NCBI RefSeq assembly: GCF_003336705.1
Contig: NZ_QMDL01000004.1
Coordinates: forward strand, 95,285-159,284
Source: Marinobacter litoralis
Lineage (GTDB): Bacteria > Pseudomonadota > Gammaproteobacteria > Pseudomonadales > Oleiphilaceae
Reading direction: 5' to 3'
Length of the DNA: 64,000 nucleotides
Shown: piece by piece, positions 47,006-55,838 of the stretch
Layout: every line of letters begins with the position of its first letter
Position numbering within the stretch: position 1 is the first letter of the stretch
Notes under the pieces: model-generated
The model's database searches: none
What the model was told of the DNA's origin: nothing
The model's input: only the letters and a program-made list of their open reading frames with translations
Position numbers and translations under genes: made by a program

Positions 47006-47788
47006 ATGATTCGTCGATGCTTTAAGCGCTTAGACCATTACCTTAGATTGCTCCCTTTCGCACTGTTTTGCGCAATCATATCGGCTAACGCCTCGGCCGA
47101 TACGCAAGACACCGGCAAATCACTTCGCCTGAACATTTCCCCCCATGGCTACCCGCCCTACCTGATTGTCGAAGGAGAGACACCATCCGGCATTTTGTGG
47201 GACGTAATGACTACAATAGCGCCCCGTTTGGGATACGAACTGATCCCCAGAAAAATCCCACGAAAACGGGTTGATAACATGCTGCTTGATGGCTACATCG
47301 ACGGCACGTTTCGAGCCATTGAATGGACCGAAAAACCAGAGAACTATCTATTCACACAAGCGGTCGTAAATGTCGAAGAAGTGTTGTTTTTCAATCGTGA
47401 ATCCGCAACCGATTACTCTCACCCCTCTGACCTTTTCGGACATACCGTCGTTGCCCATTTAGGATACAAGTACCCGAGTCTTGCCCCCTATTTCGAGCAG
47501 GGAAAAATCAAACGCTTCAATGTGTCCAGCGACAAAGATCTGTTTCGTTATGTCTTGCTGGGCGATCGCTTTGATGCCGCCTTGGCTGACCGCTTGGTGG
47601 GACAGTGGATTCTTCGCAATGAAGGGCTTACTAATCAGTTTCGGTCGTCTACTGGAAATATCAGTCAGTATGGTTACCGCCTCATGCTTCGAAAGGATTG
47701 GGCGGAGTTCGCACAAGGTTTTAATCGTGAATTGGCGGCCATGCGCGAGAATGGCGAACTGGATGCCATCCTCGCGAATTACCGTTAA
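47006..47788 (+). CDS. Transporter substrate-binding domain protein (SBP_bac_3 type)
   Basis: A 260-residue exported protein with a signal peptide (about 1-32, ending SANASADTQ). It resembles amino-acid type extracellular solute-binding proteins, with ISPHGYPPYLIVEGETPSGILWDVM near residue 45. No ABC transporter genes are adjacent, and related proteins often sense ligands or work with other transporters. Convergent with ybbP, 8 bp gap. Confidence 0.75.
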   Translation: MIRRCFKRLDHYLRLLPFALFCAIISANASADTQDTGKSLRLNISPHGYPPYLIVEGETPSGILWDVMTTIAPRLGYELIPRKIPRKRVDNMLLDGYIDGTFRAIEWTEKPENYLFTQAVVNVEEVLFFNRESATDYSHPSDLFGHTVVAHLGYKYPSLAPYFEQGKIKRFNVSSDKDLFRYVLLGDRFDAALADRLVGQWILRNEGLTNQFRSSTGNISQYGYRLMLRKDWAEFAQGFNRELAAMRENGELDAILANYR

Positions 47789-47796
47789 ATCCGGAG

Positions 47797-50283
47797 TTAC
47801 TCCAACCTGCGCAGCAGCAACATTGGGGAAACGCTCAGTACCGGCCTTAGCTGCCAGCGCCCGAACAGAGCCAGCAAAAAGGCGCTGATCAGTGGAACCG
47901 ATAACACCACTTGCCAGTGCCAGCGAAATTCGCCTTCAAAAGCCCGAGCCTGCAAAGCATAAACCGCTGCTTCAGCCGCTAGCACGCCAAGCACCCCGGC
48001 AAAAAATCCCAGTAACGCAAACTCCAGCATAGTGCTTCGCACTAACAATGACTGCTGGCCTCCCAGCGTTCGCAGCAATGCGCCTTCCCGCTGCCTGTCC
48101 CGCAAAGTAGCGCTCACCACCGCAGCCATCACCACAAGCGCCGCCGCAAGAATCAAAGCCAGAATGGCTTCAATGGCTTGCGTCACCTGCTGAACGATTT
48201 CCTGAATGCGCTTGATGATGTGATCAATCTCCAGGACAGAAACCGTTGGGTACTGCCGGGAGAACTCGTTCAGCAACAGTTTGTCGTTCTCATCAAGGTG
48301 AAAACTGGTGATCCAGGTCGCCGGCATTTCAGTCATTCCGCCACCAGGTGGAAACGCCATATAGAAGTTGGGTTTCATACTGTCCCATTTCACGCTTCGA
48401 ATGCTGGCAACCGGCTCCGTGATTTTTTCAGAGCCGATGGTGAACGTTAATTGATCCCCCAGCTTCAAGCCCAGTTTGCCGGCCAACTCTGCCTCTACCG
48501 AAACGCCTTCTGTGTTATCACCAGTGAACCATTCACCTTCCTGAATCTGATTATCTTCCGGAAGCTGCTCCATCCACGTGAGGTTTAACTCGCGATTCAA
48601 GGCATTGATGCGCTCGTCTTTGCTTACCGCTTCTTTAACGGGCTGACCGTTTAACTCGGTCAGCCGGCCCCGAACCATCGGGTACACGGTATCCAAATGC
48701 ACACTGCGCTCGGCCCAAAAGGATTCAATAGCGGCAACATCATTCGGTGCAATATTGATCAGAAAGTGATTGGGCGTATCTTCCGGCAACTGTGCCTGCC
48801 AATCCTCCAGCAATGCAGAGCGAACCAGCACCAATGTAGCCGCCAGCATCAGTGTCATGGCAAATACCGCCATTTGCGCCATGCTGGCTTGTCGGTGTCG
48901 ATACAGCCCGACAAGCGCCAAACGCCATGCATTGCCGCCCCCGCGCACACGCCGTAGCAAAGACACCATCAGCCAGCCTATGAGCGCCAACACCGTCAGC
49001 AGAAGCACCAAGCCGCCGAGCAGCGAAATGACCAAGGTTAATTCGCCCGCATACAGCCACACCAAGCCAAAAACCGCAGTAACTGCAATGACCAGGTCCG
49101 GGACCACGTCCCTCCCGGACTCGCCCGGCTGGGCTCGCAAAACCCTCATCGCAGGGACGTTTTGAAGTCGGCGAATAGGTGGGTAGGCAAATGCAAACAA
49201 CGAAATCAGCGCAGTTAGCAACGCCGGTGTGAGTGCCGCGGGGTCTAAGTAGAAATCAATGGGGCGTTCCAGCACGTCGCTCAACATACGCACCAGCATC
49301 CAAAACAGGGGCAGTGCAACGGCTAGACCACCAACAATGCCCGCCACACCCCACAAGGCGAGGCGGCGCAGATATAAACGGCCAATCCCACCACCAGTGA
49401 GCCCGAGAGTTTTCAGTAGCGCGACTGTATCCCTTTGGGAAAGCGCATACTGACGGCTCGCAACCGCGACGGCCACAGCGGCTAGCAATACGGCCAAGCT
49501 GCCACCCAGCAACAAAAATCGCTCAGCGCGCTCTAGTGATCGCGAAAAGGTTTCGCCATCTCTGACCCCTTCCCATTCATGGCTAGGTTCCAGTTGTGGT
49601 TCAAGCCATTGATAGTAGTCTTCCAGCAGACGCTCTTCGCCAGCAAACAGGTAAACAAACCCCACTCGACTGCCTTCCTGAAGCACTCCGGTGGCCGCCA
49701 CGTCGTCCGCGTGCATCATCACGCGAGGTGCCAATGAGGACAGCCTGAAACCGCCATCTGGCTCTCGTATCAGCAGGTTCGAGACGGTAAGTTTAAGATT
49801 CCCTACTTCCAGAGTGTCGCCAATGTCGAGCTCCAACAATTTGAGCAGCCTCGGATTGATCCAGATCTCTCCGGGTCTTGGCCCCGCATCAACGGTTATT
49901 CGCGGTGCATCTTCGTTGGGTTGAACTTCGATGTCACCACGCAGTGGATACTCATCACTAACAGCTTTCACCGACACCAACTGGAATCCGTTTTCGCCGA
50001 ACACCATGGTTGAAAACTTGATCATCTGACCGGTTTCCAAACCACGGCTTTGTGCTTCTTCTATCCAGCCCGAAGGCACAGGCTTTCCGTTCTCTGCATC
50101 GAGCTGGCGATCAGCCGCCAAAAAGGAGCTTGCGGAGGATACCAGTGTGCGTTGGAGCTGGTTGGCAAACAGCGCGATGGTTGCCACCGTCGCCACAGCA
50201 ATAATCAAGGCAACCAGCACCACTCGAACATCTCGCTCGCGCCAGTCTCGCCTTACGGACATGAGTTTCTTTGCGGCAGCCAT
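47797..50283 (-). CDS. ybbP: ABC transporter permease, YbbP-like
   Basis: An 828-residue MacB/FtsX-type permease with a large N-terminal periplasmic part between the first membrane segment (about 22-42) and the next, then about ten membrane segments in two groups ending in a C-terminal helix. It resembles E. coli YbbP (804). Its ATG overlaps the ybbA stop by 1 bp (TGATG). Likely moves lipids or lipoproteins out of the inner membrane, function not settled. Confidence 0.88.
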   Translation of the reverse strand: MAAAKKLMSVRRDWRERDVRVVLVALIIAVATVATIALFANQLQRTLVSSASSFLAADRQLDAENGKPVPSGWIEEAQSRGLETGQMIKFSTMVFGENGFQLVSVKAVSDEYPLRGDIEVQPNEDAPRITVDAGPRPGEIWINPRLLKLLELDIGDTLEVGNLKLTVSNLLIREPDGGFRLSSLAPRVMMHADDVAATGVLQEGSRVGFVYLFAGEERLLEDYYQWLEPQLEPSHEWEGVRDGETFSRSLERAERFLLLGGSLAVLLAAVAVAVASRQYALSQRDTVALLKTLGLTGGGIGRLYLRRLALWGVAGIVGGLAVALPLFWMLVRMLSDVLERPIDFYLDPAALTPALLTALISLFAFAYPPIRRLQNVPAMRVLRAQPGESGRDVVPDLVIAVTAVFGLVWLYAGELTLVISLLGGLVLLLTVLALIGWLMVSLLRRVRGGGNAWRLALVGLYRHRQASMAQMAVFAMTLMLAATLVLVRSALLEDWQAQLPEDTPNHFLINIAPNDVAAIESFWAERSVHLDTVYPMVRGRLTELNGQPVKEAVSKDERINALNRELNLTWMEQLPEDNQIQEGEWFTGDNTEGVSVEAELAGKLGLKLGDQLTFTIGSEKITEPVASIRSVKWDSMKPNFYMAFPPGGGMTEMPATWITSFHLDENDKLLLNEFSRQYPTVSVLEIDHIIKRIQEIVQQVTQAIEAILALILAAALVVMAAVVSATLRDRQREGALLRTLGGQQSLLVRSTMLEFALLGFFAGVLGVLAAEAAVYALQARAFEGEFRWHWQVVLSVPLISAFLLALFGRWQLRPVLSVSPMLLLRRLE

Positions 50284-51011
50284 CAGTCAGCTAACTCCCG
50301 AGCCGCATCAGGCTCGCTCAACACACCTGCCTCAATATGGAAGGTGCGATTACAGCGTGCGGCCAGTCGCTCATCGTGGGTCACCATCACCAAGGTGGCG
50401 CCCTGCTCCCGGTTTAGATCCATCAGCAAATCGGAAACGGACTGGCCGGTTCGGTTATCCAGATTTCCTGTGGGCTCATCGGCAAACAGGATGCTTGGCT
50501 CGGAAGCGAATGCACGAGCAATAGCCACTCGTTGCTGCTCCCCTCCGGATAACTGTCGCGGTGTATGGTTGAGGCGCTCCCCCAAACCGACGCGCTCAAG
50601 CAAATCACGAGCACGTTGATGGGGTGCTTCTATGCCGGCCAGTTCCAGAGGTAGCATAACGTTTTCTAACGCGCTCAGCGCCGGAAGTAGCTGAAAGGAT
50701 TGGAAAACAAACCCCACTCGCCGGGCACGTAGTTTGGCGCGCTCGTCTTCGGTCAGACTACTGATCTCGGCCCCATCCAATTCCACGGTACCTTCACTTG
50801 GGGTGTCGAGTCCGGCGAGCAATCCTAATAGCGTGGTTTTACCGGAACCGGAACGACCAACGATGGCGACGGATTCACCCCGATTGATTTCCAGGTTAAC
50901 CCCCTGCAAGATCGTCAGCGTGTCAGTTTCCAGGCTGACTGTGTGGGTCAATCCGGATACTCGCAGCATTGGGCGATGGTTATTCTTTGTCAGGTCCGTC
51001 ATTTGGTTCAC
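50283..51011 (-). CDS. ybbA: ABC transporter ATP-binding protein, YbbA-like
   Basis: A 242-residue LolD/MacB-class ATPase. Walker A GRSGSGKTT (about 52-60), signature LSGGEQQRVAIARA, Walker B ILFADEPTGNLD, and VTHDERLA. GTG 51011 has GGAG six bases upstream; the in-frame ATG at 51002 is possible. Lies divergently from tesA, in the same order as in E. coli ybbP-ybbA-tesA. Confidence 0.9.
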   Translation of the reverse strand: MNQMTDLTKNNHRPMLRVSGLTHTVSLETDTLTILQGVNLEINRGESVAIVGRSGSGKTTLLGLLAGLDTPSEGTVELDGAEISSLTEDERAKLRARRVGFVFQSFQLLPALSALENVMLPLELAGIEAPHQRARDLLERVGLGERLNHTPRQLSGGEQQRVAIARAFASEPSILFADEPTGNLDNRTGQSVSDLLMDLNREQGATLVMVTHDERLAARCNRTFHIEAGVLSEPDAARELAD

Positions 51012-51064
51012 GATTTCTCCGTTCGCTGGCGTTTAAGGTTTAAATTTTAAGGGTACACGAATCT

Positions 51065-51694
51065 ATGTTTCATAAGGCGTTTACGTTTGTTCGGTCGTTT
51101 TTTCTCTTCACTTTGGTTTTACTTTCGTGGCCCGCTCTGGCGAATCAATCCACGGTGCTTGTTGTTGGCGACAGTTTGAGTGCCGCTTACGGTGTTCCTT
51201 CCGAAACCGCTTGGGTGCCTCTGCTGCGTGATCGGCTGGAGCGCGAGGGCCTGTCATGGCAGGTGGTTAATGCCAGTATCAGCGGTGAAACGACCGATGG
51301 CGGTTTGCGCAGGTTGCCCCGTTTGCTTAAGCAGAATGAGCCGGATGTGGTTGTCATTGAGCTCGGCGGTAACGATGGTTTGCGCGGCTTTCCTCCGAAT
51401 GTGATTGAGGCGAATCTGGCCAAGATGATTGAGCTGTCGCTGGATGCAGGTGCTACTCCGATTCTTGTAGGCATGCAGATTCCACCGAATTACGGTCAGC
51501 GTTATACGCAGATGTTTTCGGATATCTTTCCAGCGTTGTCTGACCGGTATAGCGTAGGGTTGGTTCCGTTCTTTTTGGAGGGAATTTACGATCAAGAGGG
51601 GTTGATGCAGGGGGACGGCATTCATCCGACTGAGGAGGCGCAGCCTTTGTTGCTGGAGAATGTTTGGCCCCAATTGGAGCCTTTGGTTCAGTAA
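51065..51694 (+). CDS. tesA: TesA-type periplasmic esterase/lysophospholipase
   Basis: GDSL-like hydrolase of 209 residues with a signal peptide (about 1-26, ending WPALA). VVGDSLSAAYG has the nucleophile Ser37, GGNDGLRG is block III, and DGIHPTEEA supplies Asp and His. It acts as thioesterase, arylesterase or lysophospholipase in family members. Codon use in this stretch looks less C-rich than in the neighbours, by eye. Confidence 0.92.
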   Translation: MFHKAFTFVRSFFLFTLVLLSWPALANQSTVLVVGDSLSAAYGVPSETAWVPLLRDRLEREGLSWQVVNASISGETTDGGLRRLPRLLKQNEPDVVVIELGGNDGLRGFPPNVIEANLAKMIELSLDAGATPILVGMQIPPNYGQRYTQMFSDIFPALSDRYSVGLVPFFLEGIYDQEGLMQGDGIHPTEEAQPLLLENVWPQLEPLVQ

Positions 51695-51720
51695 ATCACC
51701 CACCCTAGGCTCTCCGGCTT

Positions 51721-51853
51721 TGGAGAAAGCCAAGGGAGTGCGGTAGCTTTTCCTGAAACCGCTACGAGCACATCCATGTGCGCTTCTCTCAGGCCATCCT
51801 TGGCCTTCGAAATTTCAGGAAAAGCTACCGCACTCCCTTGCCCCAGACTTTGG
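51721..51853 (+). repeat. Hairpin element C (between tesA and yheT)
   Basis: Perfect 28 bp arms 51731-51758 and 51813-51840 (the left arm begins CAAGGGAGTGCGG). The 54 nt loop has GCACATCCATGTGC and GGCCATCCTTGGCC. Right flank CCCCAGACTTTGG (51841-51853). It separates convergent genes (tesA ends 51694, yheT ends 51887); no T-run follows the arms, so it is not a classical intrinsic terminator. Confidence 0.85.
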
Positions 51854-51886
51854 GGGGAGCGCCAAAATGCCCGTCAATCAGACTAA

Positions 51887-52888
51887 CTAAACAAAATTTC
51901 CAACGAAATCCAGAACCCGCCTCTCCGACCAGTAGTAACCATCTTTTGCGTGTTCGACAAATCCGACATGACCGCCCCACCGCGGCGCTTCAACTTTCAC
52001 GTGTCGGCCCAATACTTTTTTTGATTCCGGGTAGCAGGCGGCAGACAGGAATGGGTCGTCAGCGGCGTTGACCATCAGTGAGGGCACCCGAATGTCGTTA
52101 AGCCGGGATAACGCCGAGCATTGGGCCCAGTAGTCTCTTGCATTTTTGAAGCCGTGTAACGGTGCGGTGTATCGGTTGTCGAATTGATGGAAATTTCGAA
52201 TGTTTTTGAAGTCGCTGATGTCGATCAAGTCGGGGAAGCGTTCGGCTTTCTCCTGCATTTTTCCGTACAGGTCATTTAGAAATCTTTGCATGTAGATCCG
52301 GCGACTGGGCAGTGCCAGCATGTCGGCGCTGCCGGCGAGGTCAACGGGGACGGAATAAGTCACGGCACCGCTGATTCGGCTGTCGAGTTGTTCGCTTTGT
52401 TGCCCCAGGTACAACAAGGTGAGGTTGCCGCCCATGCTGAAGCCGGATAGGAACACATTTTTGTAGCTGTCGCGCAGCGCTCGGGTGACGACGGTGTGTA
52501 GGTCTTCTGTGGCGCCGCTGTGGTAGAACCTGGGTTGGTGGTTCATGTTGCCGCCGCATGAGCGGAAGTTCCAGGCGAGTACGTCCCAGCCTTCGGCCAT
52601 GAGAGCTTTGGCTAAGCCGAGTACGTAGGGTCTTCGGCTGTGGCCTTCCAAGCCGTGTGAGATCACAGCGATCCGGTCGCTGTTTTGCCGGTACCAGTCC
52701 AGATGCAGTTCGTCGTTATCCGGGGTGGCGAGCACCTCGGTTTGGGGCGCTGGCATCTCGACGTTTCGGAACAGTGTGGGCCAGATGGACTGCACGTGCC
52801 CGTTACGTAACCACACCGGTGGGCGGTACGGATACTGGACTCGCCTGTGCAAATTTTGACCTTTTAATTCAGGGGGTTGACGAACCAA
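51887..52888 (-). CDS. yheT: Alpha/beta hydrolase, YheT-like
   Basis: A 333-residue YheT/ABHD-type hydrolase. FLSGFSMGGNLTLLYLG near residue 145 is the nucleophile elbow with Ser, NAADDPFLS supplies Asp, and GGHVGF the His. It starts TTG 52888, supported by AAGGA about 8 bp upstream; there is no ATG before residue 44 in the frame, so TTG is the best start. Substrate unknown (esterase type). Its end faces element C. Confidence 0.82.
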   Translation of the reverse strand: MVRQPPELKGQNLHRRVQYPYRPPVWLRNGHVQSIWPTLFRNVEMPAPQTEVLATPDNDELHLDWYRQNSDRIAVISHGLEGHSRRPYVLGLAKALMAEGWDVLAWNFRSCGGNMNHQPRFYHSGATEDLHTVVTRALRDSYKNVFLSGFSMGGNLTLLYLGQQSEQLDSRISGAVTYSVPVDLAGSADMLALPSRRIYMQRFLNDLYGKMQEKAERFPDLIDISDFKNIRNFHQFDNRYTAPLHGFKNARDYWAQCSALSRLNDIRVPSLMVNAADDPFLSAACYPESKKVLGRHVKVEAPRWGGHVGFVEHAKDGYYWSERRVLDFVGNFV

Positions 52889-52905
52889 ATCAAAGTCCTT
52901 AATAT
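52877..52905 (+). promoter_or_regulatory. Promoter of tRNA-Asn
   Basis: TTGACG (52877-52882) and TAATAT (52900-52905) with a 17 bp spacer, followed by a GC-rich discriminator (GCGCCGC) typical of stringently controlled RNA promoters. The -35 box overlaps the start of yheT on the other strand. Confidence 0.75.
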
Positions 52906-52925
52906 GCGCCGCACATTGATGCTGT

Positions 52926-53001
52926 TCCCCGATAGCTCAGTTGGTAGAGCAACGGACTGTTAATCCGTTTGTCGCTGGTTCGAGCCCAGCTCGGGGAGCC
53001 A
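52926..53001 (+). tRNA. tRNA-Asn (GTT anticodon)
   Basis: A 76 nt tRNA. Acceptor TCCCCGA pairs with TCGGGGA; D-arm has AGCTCAGTTGGTAGAGC; anticodon loop ACTGTTAAT gives GTT (Asn); T-arm GCTGGTTCGAGCCCAGC; CCA end (52999-53001) is encoded in the gene. Own promoter 52877-52905 and terminator downstream. Confidence 0.95.
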
Positions 53002-53010
53002 CTTCTTTTA

Positions 53011-53046
53011 AAAAGCCGCTGATTCTTTCAATCAGCGGCTTTTTTC
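53011..53046. terminator. Terminator of tRNA-Asn and the convergent aminopeptidase gene
   Basis: AAGCCGCTGATT (53013-53024) pairs with AATCAGCGGCTT (about 53030-53041), flanked by AAAA and TTTTTTC. Works in both directions. Confidence 0.88.
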
Positions 53047-53054
53047 TTTCTACG

Positions 53055-54338
53055 TCAAAGCATTTCTTCCCGCTGCATAAATTCTTTGAGAACCTGATAC
53101 AGGGTGAAGCCATCCTGAACGCCAATCAGCTCCCGAATCGAATGCATCGCAAACTGTGGCACACCAATATCAAGAGTGGTTACGCCGAGGTTGGCGGCTG
53201 TCAGTGGACCGATGGTGCTTCCGCACCCCATGTCACTGCGTACCACGAAGGTTTGGTGAGGCAATCCAAGTTCGTCACTGATGTGTCGATACAACGCCGC
53301 TGAGCGGCTGTTGGTTGCATAACGTTGGTTGTGGTTCACTTTGATCACTGGCCCTTGATTCAGTATGGGGCCATGGTTTTCATCGTGCTTGTCTATGAAG
53401 TTCGGGTGCACGCCGTGCGCGTTGTCTGCGGAGATCATCATAGATCGGGCAATCGCCCTGCCCTTGCCAGCGCCACACCAGCGCTCCAGCACTTCTCCCA
53501 GGAACGGCCCTTGCGCGCCCTCTGCAGACACACTGCCGACTTCTTCGTGATCGTTGCACACCAGCAGTGCCGCTTCGTCACCCGAAGTGTCGAGGAGCGA
53601 TTGCAGCCCGATGTAACAGCTCAACAGGTTGTCCAGGCGAGCAGAGGCCAGGAAGTCTTCCCGAAGGCCGACCAGTGCAGCATCTTGAGCATCGTAGAAG
53701 CTGAGTTCGTAACCAAGAACTTTCCTGGCTTTAAGACCGGATTCGTTGGCGATCTGCTCCTTGAGTAAGTCGCTGAACGTTTCCGTCTCAGATGCCTGCA
53801 TCAATAGCGGAGGCAGGTCGGTCTGGGCGTTAACCGAGCGGTTGCTGTTGGCTTCACGGTCCAGGTGAATGGCCAAGCTCGGTATGATGGCGACAGGCTT
53901 TTTAAAGTCGATGAGGACATCCTGAACTTTTCCATGCTCATCAAGCACAGTAACCCGGCCAGCCAGCGATAGGTCCCGGTCAAACCACGGGTTCAGCAAC
54001 ACGCCACCGTAGACTTCAACACCCAACTGGAAATATCCCTTGCGGCGAACTTCCGGGTTCGGCTTTACTTTCAGGCACGGGCTATCAGTATGCGCGCCTA
54101 CCATTCGGATGCCCGAGTTTTCAGCGCCTTTCTTCCCGGTGCGAAACGCGATGATGGACGAGCCGTTACGAATCGCGTAATAGCTTTTACCCTGCTCAAG
54201 CGCCCATTCATCCCGCTCATCGAGCCGTTCAAAGCCGGACGCCTCAAGGCGTTCTTTCATTGTATTCACCGCATGCCAAGGCGTGGGCGATGCGTTTAAA
54301 AACTGCAGCAAGTCATTATTAAATTCAGTGTGTTCCAT
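53055..54338 (-). CDS. apeB: M18 family aminopeptidase
   Basis: Cytoplasmic zinc aminopeptidase of the M18 family, 427 residues from ATG 54338. [16 protein letters not shown] (first ligand His and Asp), [10 protein letters not shown] with the catalytic Glu, and [14 protein letters not shown] with the last His are visible. Preference for acidic N-terminal residues is the family norm. The frame is open to 54563 but AGGAAG precedes ATG 54338 and homologues start there. Confidence 0.9.
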   Translation of the reverse strand: MEHTEFNNDLLQFLNASPTPWHAVNTMKERLEASGFERLDERDEWALEQGKSYYAIRNGSSIIAFRTGKKGAENSGIRMVGAHTDSPCLKVKPNPEVRRKGYFQLGVEVYGGVLLNPWFDRDLSLAGRVTVLDEHGKVQDVLIDFKKPVAIIPSLAIHLDREANSNRSVNAQTDLPPLLMQASETETFSDLLKEQIANESGLKARKVLGYELSFYDAQDAALVGLREDFLASARLDNLLSCYIGLQSLLDTSGDEAALLVCNDHEEVGSVSAEGAQGPFLGEVLERWCGAGKGRAIARSMMISADNAHGVHPNFIDKHDENHGPILNQGPVIKVNHNQRYATNSRSAALYRHISDELGLPHQTFVVRSDMGCGSTIGPLTAANLGVTTLDIGVPQFAMHSIRELIGVQDGFTLYQVLKEFMQREEML

Positions 54339-54453
54339 GATCTTCCTGATTGCATGATAATGGCGGCTACAGTATGGCACGAAGCCGCTACCTCGCCTAC
54401 AGGCTGGCGGTTTGTCCCTATTAGTAATCCAACGATTTAACCCGGAGTTCCCT

Positions 54454-54945
54454 GTGTCGATACCCCGTTTTCTGGACATCGAATACTGCCAAACCGACGA
54501 TGCACTTTTCCCGACAGCCATTGCCTGGTCTTTGGAAGACGGGCAAATGAAGTCCGTGGTCATCGCTCCCGATGAAGCCTGGGTTCCCGATGGTGCAGAT
54601 TTGGGCGATATCGATCTGTTCTACCTCGAGGAACAGGGTGTTCCCATTCTTGAGCTTGTTCGCGAGCTTCACGAAGACCTGCCCGGCCAAACGGTTTACG
54701 TTGACGGCATAGATCCGGATGAGACTCTGATAGATCTTATTTTCGAAGCGGTGAAGCAAGAAGCACCGTTCGAAATTGCGCCTATCGCCGAACTGGTAAC
54801 CGATCTGGATGCCGGCACTCTGGAAGATCGCCGGCGGGAGCTGATGTTTGAAGAAGGCCTGGAACCGCAGCTGCCCGAAAACGGGGTATACGCTTTGTTG
54901 CTGATTGCTCGTGAGTCAGGGTTACTAGATGACCTGTTCATCTAA
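54454..54945 (+). CDS. Hypothetical protein with possible DnaQ-like exonuclease fold
   Basis: A 163-residue acidic protein from GTG 54454, chosen because GGAG lies 6 bp upstream. It starts [16 protein letters not shown], where Asp8-x-Glu10 resembles the first motif (DxE) of 3'-5' exonucleases. [18 protein letters not shown] (about 82-99) may be motif II. No clear motif III is visible, so activity is uncertain. Divergent from apeB, about 115 bp gap. Confidence 0.5.
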   Translation: MSIPRFLDIEYCQTDDALFPTAIAWSLEDGQMKSVVIAPDEAWVPDGADLGDIDLFYLEEQGVPILELVRELHEDLPGQTVYVDGIDPDETLIDLIFEAVKQEAPFEIAPIAELVTDLDAGTLEDRRRELMFEEGLEPQLPENGVYALLLIARESGLLDDLFI

Positions 54946-55045
54946 GCGTTAGAGACGAGGAAGTGTGACAGGTGTCTGCGTAACAAGGTGTTACACAAGG
55001 CAGAATCTGGCGTCAGCACCGTTACTGACAGGAAGCCAGATAATA

Positions 55046-55648
55046 ATGAACAAGGTCGCAACCCGTTTCCTCACCACAAGCATGATGTCCTTGTGCCTGT
55101 TACCTGTGGCAACGCAAGCTCAGGAAACGCCCCGCTCAGACAAACACTACGTCGGCCTGCTGGCAACCACCATTGAGCATCGGTCTATTGGGAGGTTTTC
55201 CAAAGAAGATGCCTGGAGCCAAGCAGGCACTCTGGTGATTGGCGGTCATTTGAACGACCTCATTCACGCCGAAGTCCGTATGGGCGGCGGCTATAAAGAT
55301 GCTGAAATCAACAGTGATTTCACCCTCGCCATCGATTATTACGGCAGCTGGTATATGGGGCTGCACTACCCGGTTGGTGAGCTCGGTAACGTGTACGCTC
55401 AGGCTGGTTTTACCCACATCAGTGGTGAGGCCACGCTTGATAATCCCGACGAGCGTCGTAACCGGGAGTTTCAGGAGTTTGGCGAGGACTATCCGAGCAG
55501 CAGCTTCAGTTTCAGCTGGATAGCGGGTATCGATTTCGAGTTAATCGACAGTATGTATCTGGTGCTGGAAGGCGGGAAGTTGTTCGAAGATACCGATACC
55601 AGCGCGAATGCCTTTCAGTTTTCTTCAGGAATTCGTTACGAGTTTTAA
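55046..55648 (+). CDS. Outer membrane beta-barrel protein
   Basis: A 200-residue exported protein from ATG 55046 with a signal peptide (MNKVATRFLTTSMMSLCLLPVATQAQ). The rest is a run of alternating hydrophobic beta-strands ending in FQFSSGIRYEF, a C-terminal aromatic residue typical of outer-membrane barrels. OmpA/OmpW-like size of about eight strands. Function unknown. Confidence 0.75.
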   Translation: MNKVATRFLTTSMMSLCLLPVATQAQETPRSDKHYVGLLATTIEHRSIGRFSKEDAWSQAGTLVIGGHLNDLIHAEVRMGGGYKDAEINSDFTLAIDYYGSWYMGLHYPVGELGNVYAQAGFTHISGEATLDNPDERRNREFQEFGEDYPSSSFSFSWIAGIDFELIDSMYLVLEGGKLFEDTDTSANAFQFSSGIRYEF

Positions 55649-55663
55649 CGGCACTCCTGATTC

Positions 55664-55797
55664 GGTGCAGGTCAAGCGGGGCTGGAATCCTTTTTCTGGA
55701 ACCGCTACGAGCACATCCATGTGCGCTTCTCTCAGGCCATCCTTGGCCTTCGACATTCCAGAAAAAGGATTCCAGCCCCACTCGCCCCAGACTTAGG
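55664..55797 (+). repeat. Hairpin element D (between outer-membrane gene and rlmL)
   Basis: Perfect 24 bp arms 55678-55701 and 55756-55779 (the left arm begins GGGGCTGGAATCC). The 54 nt loop differs from that of element C at a single base (53 of 54 identical) although the arms differ. Right flank CCCCAGACTTAGG. Lies between convergent genes ending at 55648 and 55839. Confidence 0.85.
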
Positions 55798-55838
55798 TTT
55801 CAGGGAAGAGGCCCTCGCCTGCCTCTTCCCCCTCAAAT

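Noticed and set aside
51721..51853. Element C as a plain Rho-independent terminator
   Set aside because: No T-run follows the arms, the loop is large and conserved, and the same loop recurs with different arms elsewhere.
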